Shown here one piece after another: positions 40,580 to 47,431 of a stretch of DNA of 64,000 bases. Location: positions 95,666 through 159,665 of the forward strand of contig NZ_MJAK01000008.1 of NCBI RefSeq assembly GCF_001742745.1, written 5' to 3'. Each line of letters begins with the position of its first letter. The stretch's first letter is position 1. Origin of the DNA: Curtobacterium sp. ER1/6 (lineage in GTDB: Bacteria > Actinomycetota > Actinomycetes > Actinomycetales > Microbacteriaceae). The notes beneath the pieces are model-generated. The model saw nothing but the letters and a program-made list of their open reading frames with translations, ran no database searches and was not told the origin of the DNA. Both the position numbers and the translations under genes were made by a program.

Positions 40580-41527
40580 TCAGACGGTCGCGGCCGCGGG
40601 CTGTCCCTGCACACGCTCGGAAAGCGCGTCGATCCGGGCCACCACGTCGGCGGTGAGCTCGAGGTCGGCGGCCGCCACGTTCTCGGCCACCCGGGCCGGA
40701 TTGCGCGATCCAGGGATCGGGACGAGGTCGCCGCGCTTCGCCATGACCCACGCCAGCGCGAGTTGCGAGAGCGGCACGCCCATGTCCGCAGCGATCGCGG
40801 CCAGCCCGTCCACGACGGCGACGTTGGCGTCGAAGTGCTCCGGCGCCCACCAGTCCAGCATGTGCCGGAGGTCGTCGGCCGGGTACGCGGAGCGCGGTCG
40901 GACCGCCCCGCTCAGGAAGCCGCGCGCCAGCGGTGAGTAGGCGACGACGCCGATGCCGAGTTCGTCCACGACCGGGAACAGCGCCTCGGACTCGCGCGCG
41001 AACACGGAGTACTCGGTCTGGAACGCCGAGATCGGGTGGACAACATTCGCCCGACGGAGCTGCTCGGCGTCGGTGTTCGAGAGGCCGAGGTACCGGACCT
41101 TGCCGGCATCGACGAACTCCTGCATGACGCCGACGACGTCCTCGATCGGCACCGCCGGGTCGTGCACGTGCTGGTAGAGCAGGTCGATGGAGTCGGTGCC
41201 GAGGTTCCGCAGGCTCGCCTCGACCACTTCGCGGACGTGCTCCGGACGTGAATCCGGCGTGTACGCACCGTGGGCGAAGCCGAACTTCGTCGCGATGGTG
41301 ACCTCGTCGCGGATCGGGGCGAGCGCGCTGCCGAGCAGCCGTTCGCCGACGCCCCAGCCGTAGAGCTCGGCGGTGTCGAAGTGCGTGACACCGAGTTCGT
41401 GCGCCTGCCGGATCGCCGCGGTCGATTCCATGTCGTCACTCGGCCCGTAGGCAAACGCGGTGCCCATCGCGCCGTAGCCGATGGCGCTCACGACCAGTCC
41501 CTGGTCACCGAGAGAGCGCTGCTGCAT
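40580..41527 (-). CDS. Aldo/keto reductase
   Basis: 315 aa. The catalytic tetrad parts are visible: D51 and Y56 in HFDTAELYG, K81 in TIATKFGFAHG, and His in LLYQHVHDP (about 120). The NADPH site is LVPIPGSRNPARVAEN. It reduces aldehydes or ketones with NADPH; similar to YhdN/general-stress-protein-69 and tas-like enzymes. GGAAGGAACC precedes the ATG. It is divergent from a TetR gene with an operator-like near-palindrome between, so TetR control is likely. Confidence 0.9.
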   Translation of the reverse strand: MQQRSLGDQGLVVSAIGYGAMGTAFAYGPSDDMESTAAIRQAHELGVTHFDTAELYGWGVGERLLGSALAPIRDEVTIATKFGFAHGAYTPDSRPEHVREVVEASLRNLGTDSIDLLYQHVHDPAVPIEDVVGVMQEFVDAGKVRYLGLSNTDAEQLRRANVVHPISAFQTEYSVFARESEALFPVVDELGIGVVAYSPLARGFLSGAVRPRSAYPADDLRHMLDWWAPEHFDANVAVVDGLAAIAADMGVPLSQLALAWVMAKRGDLVPIPGSRNPARVAENVAAADLELTADVVARIDALSERVQGQPAAATV

Positions 41528-41573
41528 GGTGGTTCCTTCCGTCGTGGAGCGATACTGGCACAATACGCCATTT

Positions 41574-41590
41574 TTGTCAGTGTCTGTCAA
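41574..41590. promoter_or_regulatory. Operator-like near-palindrome between AKR and TetR genes
   Basis: TTGTCAGTGTCTGTCAA fits TTGNCAG-NNN-CTGNCAA, symmetric except for one T in each half. It sits midway in the 99-base divergent region, upstream of the TAGACT -10 box (41615-41620) of the TetR gene. Confidence 0.6.
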
Positions 41591-41626
41591 GTACGGCGTA
41601 GGGTGCCAGAACGGTAGACTGTTGCC

Positions 41627-42223
41627 GTGGTCGAGACGACGAGCGGGACGAGCCTCCGCGACATCACGCGCGACGCGGTGCGCTCCCGGATCGCGGCCGT
41701 CGCGGTGGCCCGGTTCGATGCCGACGGCTTCGACGAGGTGACCGTCGAGCAGATCGCGACGGAGGTCGGCATCTCCGCGCGGACGTTCCACCGTTACTTC
41801 CCCGGTAAGGAGGACGCCGTCATCGGTGACCCGGCTCGCCACCGGGACGACCTCACCGACGCCTTGCGCTCTCGCCCGGCTGACGAACCGGTATGGCAGG
41901 CGCTCCGCAACGCGTTCGTGACGATGCTCGAGCGGGGCGGTGACTCCGACGCCGGCCGTCGTTCAGTTCGGGTGATGCTGCGGACGCCCGCGCTCCGCGC
42001 ACGTAACCTCGAGAAGCACATGACCTGGGCCGATGCCCTCGTGCCCCTCGTCGTCGAACGACTCCCCGGCGACGACGCCGAGCTCCGAGCCCAGACGCTC
42101 GTGCAGGCGGCGCTGGGCTGCTTCGACGTCGCCGTCAGCACCTGGGCCAGGGACGACTCCGCCGATGCCGACCCGGCCGATCTGCTGCATCGGGCCTTCC
42201 GCACACTCGATACTGCCCACTGA
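41627..42223 (+). CDS. TetR-family transcriptional regulator
   Basis: 198 aa from GTG at 41627; TAGACT ends six bases upstream, so leaderless. TetR helix-turn-helix: SRIAAVAVARFDADGFDEVT, then IATEVGISARTFHRYFPGKED (residues ~48-68). The C-terminal domain has the MftR-like layout (MLRTPALRARNLEKHMTWAD). It probably represses itself and the divergent aldo/keto reductase gene. The AKR-TetR pair together forms one repeat interval (copies 11-12) and has GC like the chromosome. Confidence 0.9.
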   Translation: MVETTSGTSLRDITRDAVRSRIAAVAVARFDADGFDEVTVEQIATEVGISARTFHRYFPGKEDAVIGDPARHRDDLTDALRSRPADEPVWQALRNAFVTMLERGGDSDAGRRSVRVMLRTPALRARNLEKHMTWADALVPLVVERLPGDDAELRAQTLVQAALGCFDVAVSTWARDDSADADPADLLHRAFRTLDTAH

Positions 42224-42295
42224 CGCCGCTCAGAGACATTCTGGTCTGCACGACACAGAAGAATCAGCCTCACCCACCAGCACCAGTGCCGTATC

Positions 42296-42319
42296 GATAG
42301 ACGATCGGCTAGCGGACGG
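42296..42319 (+). repeat. Dispersed island repeat, copy 12
   Basis: CGATAGACGATCGGCTAGCG, then GACG. Keeps both arms with one change (GATAGACGATC instead of GATAGCCGATC). Confidence 0.8.
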
Positions 42320-42364
42320 GCTGGAATCAAGACCTCGCCGTCTGATGCTGGCTAAGTTCGTCTC

Positions 42365-42565
42365 ATGAGGAAGTCCAAGTTCTGGCGTCCGGCGAGCGTT
42401 GCAACCGCATTCCTCGTGCTGGGTCTGGTGTGCCTACTGACGCCGATGCGGGCCGCGATCACGACCCACGGCTTTCCGACATGGATCCTCGGCGTCGGCC
42501 TTCTAGCCGCCGGCGTGGGCCTGTGGGTCGACGCGCTGATCGGCCGAGCTCGAGATCGCGATTGA
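42365..42565 (+). CDS. Small two-helix membrane protein, leaderless
   Basis: 66 aa. TAAGTT (42353-42358) ends six bases before the ATG. Transmembrane segments at about 11-27 and 39-60 (VATAFLVLGLVCLLTP; ILGVGLLAAGVGLWVDALI) and a basic tail RARDRD. No family assigned. Only gene between copies 12 and 13. Confidence 0.65.
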   Translation: MRKSKFWRPASVATAFLVLGLVCLLTPMRAAITTHGFPTWILGVGLLAAGVGLWVDALIGRARDRD

Positions 42566-42643
42566 GTCAAAGAGCTGGAGCATCCAACAGCGGTACTCAG
42601 GGTCGGTCAGCTCTGACCTCGACGTCGCATCCACGTATTGGAC

Positions 42644-42663
42644 GACCATCGGTTATTAAGACG
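42644..42663 (+). repeat. Dispersed island repeat, copy 13 (links to the end motif)
   Basis: ACCATCGGTTATTAAGACG (42645-42663). Its GGTTATTAAGAC is intermediate between GGCTATCGAGAC (copies 1, 2) and AGTTCTTAAGAC next to tRNA-Pro. Confidence 0.55.
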
Positions 42664-42734
42664 AATTCGCTTGAACTTGGGGCGGGGCGCACATCAACCT
42701 GCCGTTCGTTCCCGTAGAAGGGAACCCCGAAGCG

Positions 42735-42992
42735 CTAGGACTCCCACTCCGGGTCGTCGAGCCATTCGTTCGCGGCGCTCAGCGTGGCGGCGTGCGTGTA
42801 TCCAATGAGCTCACCCAGGAACTCCGAGCTGTTGTAGCTGTCACCGATGGACCGCGCGCACCAGGAACCGTCATCGAGCTTGATCATCATGAAGATCGAT
42901 TCCGCCCTCGTTCCTTCCGGCAGGGGCGCCGCCGTCAGCTCACCGACGAGGTCGCGCAGTGGCACGTGAGGCCGTTCTTCGTCAGAAGCCAT
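42735..42992 (-). CDS. Small hypothetical protein
   Basis: 85 aa. An acidic, soluble protein (MASDEERPHVPLRDLVGEL, ESIFMMIKLDDGSWCARSIG, then HAATLSAANEWLDDPEWES). The DDGSW and STW-like short motifs recall small immunity or adaptor proteins, but no family can be named. GAAGGA lies some 15 bases upstream of the ATG. It lies beyond the last repeat. Confidence 0.55.
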   Translation of the reverse strand: MASDEERPHVPLRDLVGELTAAPLPEGTRAESIFMMIKLDDGSWCARSIGDSYNSSEFLGELIGYTHAATLSAANEWLDDPEWES

Positions 42993-43249
42993 CCTGGGTC
43001 CCGTCCTTCGATCCGCGTCGAGCCTAACTGGCGGCCCTCAGGCTCAATCACGCAAAGCGCCGTCTCTGGCTAGCGCGAATAAAGCGGCACTGCATGGCAC
43101 CAAGGGTGTCTCGCTGAAGGATCGGCATACGAACCTCCCGGCGAGCAGGTGCCGAGCCGCTGAACTCGGCTGAGCCGGTGGCTCGGCACCTCTGGTGCGC
43201 TCACACGAGCTCCGAGAGATCCCTGGGCGGCGATGGCGTCTTCGGGTGC

Positions 43250-43669
43250 CTAAATGTTCCTTACGGGGTCTTCCTTGAAGCGGGCAATCTCGGCGCGCCA
43301 CGCAGCCACTGCTGCTGCTGAGCGGGATCCACTGCGATACTCACCGAGACGAGCCCTGAGCTGCTCTACCCACCGATTGAACCTCAACACCACTTGGTTG
43401 CGTATTTGGCGGTCCGCCCGCGAACCCCTGCCTGCCTGTTCGTGCTTCCAGTTGGTCTTCGCTGCCGCGTACAAGACAGCACCCTTGTAATGCTCGTCGG
43501 AAAGCCAGCTGATCAACCACGGTTCGTCACGGGCGTCGGTGGCGTCGATAGCGCTCCTCAGCTTCGCGATCTGCGCAACCACCGCATCGCCTGCGGCGAA
43601 GTCAGCTTCGCGAAGAGCCAGCGGTCGGAGCGCTTCCTCGATTCCTTGCAAGGTCGCCACGTCACTCAT
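43250..43669 (-). CDS. Hypothetical partner protein of the TIR gene
   Basis: 139 aa, starting eight bases before the TIR gene ends, so the two are translationally coupled. Largely helical: DVATLQGIEEALRPLALREA, LRSAIDATDARDEPWLISW, then NQVVLRFNRWVEQLRARLGE. Trp- and Arg-rich, without signal peptide or membrane helix. No family recognised. Coupling suggests it works with the TIR protein, as inhibitor, sensor or second effector. Confidence 0.6.
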   Translation of the reverse strand: MSDVATLQGIEEALRPLALREADFAAGDAVVAQIAKLRSAIDATDARDEPWLISWLSDEHYKGAVLYAAAKTNWKHEQAGRGSRADRQIRNQVVLRFNRWVEQLRARLGEYRSGSRSAAAVAAWRAEIARFKEDPVRNI

Positions 43670-44444
43670 CGGAGCCGGAACCTGCCTCGATGGTTGCATC
43701 AGCCGGTAGAATCGCCGCAGCGATCTTCTCCGCAATCGAGGAGATGTCGTCCCGCGCCGTCTCGAATCCAGCAAGATCCGGCAGGATCCCGCTGTACTCC
43801 TCGACCGCCTTGAAGTCGACTCCGTGCAGCACGGGGATCAGTGTCGATTTTCGAAGGAGAGCACCGAGCTCGCGCTCGGTCCAGAACCGACCGACGAGGT
43901 ACGCAGGAGTGAGTAGCACGATCCCAGCTCGCGCCTTTCGGAGCCCCTGATCCATCTGAAGAGACTGGCTCTTGCCGGGAACGATCGCGACCTCGTCGAA
44001 CCAGACCCGCACTCCTAGTACTTCGAGTGATGAGCGCAACGCTTCGGCGGCGTCAGCGCCATCGATCCGCGCGTAACTGAGGAAGACGTCCCACTCACGC
44101 TCGTCGCGCGAGACCAGCGATTCCTGGACACGATCAGCGAGCGCCTGCTCGGACGGCGTGTATCGCGGCCCAGATCCTGTTGACCGGAGTTGCTTCTGCA
44201 GGTCTCCCACCACGCGAGCGTTGTGCACGTTCACCCGGCGGACCTCCTGGTTGTGCGAGTTCACCTGCCGGTTGAACTGGTCGACCACTTTCTGATTGTG
44301 GGCGCGAACCTTCCGGTTATGGTCGTCGACTGCGCGTTGATTCTTGCGGTTGATCTCGTCGACCTGGCGCTTCACCTGAGCCTCGGCCTTCCGCTGGGCG
44401 GCCTGCAGGTCGCGCTTGAACTTGTTGGCGTCGAACTTCGCCAT
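43662..44444 (-). CDS. TIR-domain protein with N-terminal coiled coil
   Basis: 260 aa. Residues 1-90 form a charged coiled coil with repeated HN/N motifs (DHNRKVRAHNQKVVDQFNRQ and onward). Residues 117-250 are a TIR domain: EWDVFLSYARIDGADAAEAL (box 1), VWFDEVAIVPGKS (box 2), GIVLLTPAYLV, and RFWTEREL, whose E192 sits where NADase TIRs have the catalytic Glu (WxxxE). Bacterial TIR proteins typically cleave NAD or make signalling nucleotides in antiviral defence. No Thoeris ThsA-like gene is present. GGGAGGGAGAAC precedes the ATG. Confidence 0.85.
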   Translation of the reverse strand: MAKFDANKFKRDLQAAQRKAEAQVKRQVDEINRKNQRAVDDHNRKVRAHNQKVVDQFNRQVNSHNQEVRRVNVHNARVVGDLQKQLRSTGSGPRYTPSEQALADRVQESLVSRDEREWDVFLSYARIDGADAAEALRSSLEVLGVRVWFDEVAIVPGKSQSLQMDQGLRKARAGIVLLTPAYLVGRFWTERELGALLRKSTLIPVLHGVDFKAVEEYSGILPDLAGFETARDDISSIAEKIAAAILPADATIEAGSGSDE

Positions 44445-44757
44445 TGACGTTCTCCCTCCCAAGGATGCAGTAAGTCCTCGCTTTGGGGGACATCATGGCA
44501 GAGGCGGCCGACATTCTGAGGCAAAGGTCGAATGATGCTCATGACGAAGGTGTCCGTTAACCGGTCGCCGACCGGACTACACATCGGGCACTTCGTACAG
44601 CGGGAGACGCGGTAGGAGAGTCGTCTCACATACCTAGTCCGCTGATCGTCGCGCTGACCGGGCCCTATACGGACAGGCGGCCCGGCACAGTGTGCGGTCG
44701 TTCTTGGCTCTTGCCGGGCAAGCATTGACCTCGTCCACACTCCCCTACGGAGGCGAC
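44445..44757. other. 313-base gap between TIR operon and helicase-associated-domain gene
   Basis: Both neighbours read leftward. The TIR promoter should be here. GGTCGCCGACC-type short palindrome (44561-44573) and no other clear structure; a 21-codon ORF on the plus strand is too short to support. Confidence 0.4.
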
Positions 44758-45327
44758 TCACAGCACTCTGAATTGTGCTGATAGGAGGCGCGCGCGCCGC
44801 TCTTCGGGCAGGGTGCCTGCTCGCTCCGATGCGCGCTGGTGTGCGACCCAGCGTGCGATGCTCGCCTCCTGAGTGTCGGTCGCTCGTCGACGAGGAGGCC
44901 GCTGTTCTCGGTTCCAGAACGCCTGATGCTGCTCGAGCCGTGCATCCCAGCGATCGTTCTGCGGCTCCCAGAGAAAGCCCGGGAGGACTTCCAGGCGTGC
45001 GCGTTGGTATTCGACCATCGCCGCACGCGTGGTCGGGCGGCGATGGTACGCGAGTTGATCGACGAGTCGCTGCTCCGATGTCCGAGGGCGAGGCCGTAGG
45101 GCACTGGCCAGCGGAAGTCGGCCGTTCGAATCGATGAAACCGTCCAGCTCGTGAAGCATCGTGATCCAACGGCGAACATGCGGTTCAGCACTGTCACCCT
45201 GCTGCACGTCGGCGAGGTAGAAGTCCACGCTTCGCCGCTGGGCTGTCGTGAGTTCGGCTGCGGGTAGAGCGGCGAGGGCTCTCCATCGGGCGTGCAGTTG
45301 CTCGAGCGCGCTGTTGTGTTCCGGCAC
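44758..45327 (-). CDS. Free-standing helicase-associated (HA) domain protein
   Basis: 189 aa from GTG at 45327 with GGAAGGAACCC upstream; the frame is open another 24 codons. It has repeated W/F-centred helical units: LEQLHARWRALAALPAAEL, HVRRWITMLHELDGFIDSNG, and a C-terminal SIARWVAHQRASERAGTLPE with ERRARLLSA, matching the HA domain normally found in tandem at the C-terminus of large predicted helicases. No helicase core is present here. HA domains are thought to bind nucleic acid. It is divergent from the recombinase-like gene by 167 bases. Confidence 0.65.
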   Translation of the reverse strand: MPEHNSALEQLHARWRALAALPAAELTTAQRRSVDFYLADVQQGDSAEPHVRRWITMLHELDGFIDSNGRLPLASALRPRPRTSEQRLVDQLAYHRRPTTRAAMVEYQRARLEVLPGFLWEPQNDRWDARLEQHQAFWNREQRPPRRRATDTQEASIARWVAHQRASERAGTLPEERRARLLSAQFRVL

Positions 45328-45494
45328 GGGTTCCTTCCCGAGGCCGGATGTCGGCCTCGGGGGCCCTATGCGCGGACGGATCGCGGTTCGTGTCGACACC
45401 CCGCTGCAGACGGAACGGAGGCCAGAAACAGGACGACTTCCGTCGTCGAGATCACTACCGTTCCGGAGGTCTCACTACGGAAGGGCTGCACTTC

Positions 45495-46367
45495 GTGACC
45501 TCGGACTCCTCCTCGTCCTCGACCTCGTCCTCGACCTACACACCGTTGCTCGCGTTGCCGTGGTGGGATCGGATCGGGCCGTTTCTCACCGCGCTCGTAG
45601 AGGACGTCACCGCGGAGCTAGGGGTCGAGCCTCGGTCGCTGTACCCGTCCCTGACACCGTTCGTGTTGTGGTGTTGGCAGACCAAGGGGCTCGACCTGGA
45701 CCGGCAGAAGATGTTCCGGCGAAGCCGTATCGAGAGCTTCGTCATCAATGGCATGCCGGGGATGAGCCGAGGAACGAAGAACACGGTGCGGGGCAAGCTG
45801 CTCCGCGTCAGCGAAGTCGTCATCACCGAGGTACCGACGTCGCCACTACGCGGCATCGGCAGGTCGACGCCGACCCCTCCCTACGACGCCAAGCAGCGGG
45901 CGGAGCTGTACTCCTGGGCCAGGACCCGCGGGACCGCTACTGCTCGCCGAGACGCAGACGTTCTGCTCGCTCTTGGGTTCGGCGCTGGACTTCCGACACG
46001 TGAACTGCTGGCGGTGCGACGTCAAGACGTCACGCTCGATGGCAGCGCCGTTCGAGTGCGGGACTCCCGCCGGCGGACAGTCCCCATCGTGGACGATTGG
46101 CAGCCGGTCCTCCGTCGAGCCATCGAGACTCTCGACCACGATGACTGGGTGTTCCGAGCCGGACGTCACTCGGCGGCATCTGGCCAAGTCGCTGACTTCG
46201 TCCGCCGGACCGCCACAGACCTCGACATCCGGCCCGCACGGATGCGCTCCACGTGGCTGTGCGGACGACTCGCCAAGAACACGCCCGTCGACACGCTGCT
46301 CTTGGAGTCAGGTGTTCAGACGTACGCCTCGCTCGACCGCTACCGGATGTTCCTTCCTCTGCACTAG
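45495..46367 (+). CDS. Tyrosine-recombinase-like protein 1 (divergent)
   Basis: 290 aa from GTG at 45495. A Ser-rich start (SDSSSSSTSSST) precedes a core-binding-like helical region (residues 20-120) and a catalytic-like region with GFGAGLPTRELLAVRRQDVT (161-180), PARMRSTW (247-254) and a C-terminal DRYRMFL (281-287). The layout fits the integrase/XerD fold, but the first catalytic Arg (normally GLR) is replaced by Pro-Thr and the usual His is not seen. It may be an inactive partner or a distant active family. Twin gene follows after 74 bases. Confidence 0.6.
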   Translation: MTSDSSSSSTSSSTYTPLLALPWWDRIGPFLTALVEDVTAELGVEPRSLYPSLTPFVLWCWQTKGLDLDRQKMFRRSRIESFVINGMPGMSRGTKNTVRGKLLRVSEVVITEVPTSPLRGIGRSTPTPPYDAKQRAELYSWARTRGTATARRDADVLLALGFGAGLPTRELLAVRRQDVTLDGSAVRVRDSRRRTVPIVDDWQPVLRRAIETLDHDDWVFRAGRHSAASGQVADFVRRTATDLDIRPARMRSTWLCGRLAKNTPVDTLLLESGVQTYASLDRYRMFLPLH

Positions 46368-46441
46368 CGGGAACTGGGCCCTTCCGATGGCCCAGGTCCG
46401 GAAGTCCCAGCTGGCTTGGACCGGCCCGCATAGGGGCCCTC

Positions 46442-47431
46442 GTGATCAAGAACACGACCAAGTTCCCGGCCCCGCGCTCGCCCCGACTGCAGCCGCCCAT
46501 CGCCCCGACCGACGTTGCTGTGGCGAAGAAGATCGACGACGCCATCGAGAATTACATGCCCATCATCAACCGCGCCGCCTACGCGACCACAGGACCGCTC
46601 GTCCGCGAGGTGGTCCGTACCGTGGCGCCGACCACGTACGCGAACACACGTCGGCTGCTGTCGATGGTGGCGGGACTGGTCTCGTGGCGTTGGATGCACA
46701 CCGGCTGCGAACTGACCCCGGAGCGTGTCTTCCGCGACTCCACGATCTCGCTGTACGTCAACACCGTCCTCAAGGGCCATTCTGCCGTATACCGATTCGA
46801 TACCACCCGACACCTCGGCGCCGTCACGAACCGCCTCACGGGAGAGCGCACGAGCCGCCTCACGCCGCCCGCCGCTATGCGATTGGCGCCCTACACGAGC
46901 GCGGAGATGGCCCAGCTGCACTCGTGGCAGATCGCCCTCTCCACCGCGCAGGCGCGACGCAACGGCGCGACCCTCCTCGCGCTCGGTGCCGGGGCCGGTC
47001 TCACTCCGGCCGAGATCATCGCTGTGCGCGCCAGCGACATCGTCGTCGACGGTGATCGGCGTTGGGTCACCGTGCGCGGCGCTTCTGAGCGCAGCGTCCC
47101 GGTGAGTGCGAAGTGGATCCGCACGCTCGACCAGGCGCTTACGACTGACGAGGAGTTCCTCTTCCACGGCTACGAGTTCGAGGAGTACGCACCGCGCCCG
47201 ATCCAGTCATTCATCAGCGCGCACCCGGGACCAGTTCGACTGACCCCGACGCGTCTCCGCTTCGGATGGATCGTCGGCCTCCTCAACGCGAACGTTCCGC
47301 TCGACGTCATCGCGGAAGTCGCCGGCTTCACCTCACTTACCTCGATCGCCGACTACTACGCCCACGCATCCTCGACGAACATCGACGACTACCTCGACGC
47401 CATCACGGGCATCTCGGGAGCTTCCCGATGA
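46442..47431 (+). CDS. Tyrosine-recombinase-like protein 2 (divergent)
   Basis: 329 aa from GTG at 46442. N-terminal helical domain (30-150), then LGAGAGLTPAEIIAVRASDI (181-200), RWVTVRGASERSVPVSAKW, TRLRFGWIVGLLNANVPLDV (270-289), and GFTSLTSIADYYAHA with candidate nucleophile Tyr (305/306). Arg of box II is kept (LRFGW for LRHTF); box I Arg is Thr-Pro and the LGH His is AGF. It resembles protein 1 over the C-terminal half. The ATG of the following transposase pseudogene overlaps its stop (ATGA). Confidence 0.65.
   Translation: MIKNTTKFPAPRSPRLQPPIAPTDVAVAKKIDDAIENYMPIINRAAYATTGPLVREVVRTVAPTTYANTRRLLSMVAGLVSWRWMHTGCELTPERVFRDSTISLYVNTVLKGHSAVYRFDTTRHLGAVTNRLTGERTSRLTPPAAMRLAPYTSAEMAQLHSWQIALSTAQARRNGATLLALGAGAGLTPAEIIAVRASDIVVDGDRRWVTVRGASERSVPVSAKWIRTLDQALTTDEEFLFHGYEFEEYAPRPIQSFISAHPGPVRLTPTRLRFGWIVGLLNANVPLDVIAEVAGFTSLTSIADYYAHASSTNIDDYLDAITGISGASR

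Noticed and set aside
34065..42663. Classical integron cassette array
   Set aside because: No IntI with its extra domain, no 7-base attC cores (RYYYAAC/GTTRRRY), genes in both orientations and with their own promoters.
43662..44444. Thoeris defence system
   Set aside because: Only the TIR protein is present; no ThsA (SIR2/STALD) gene nearby.
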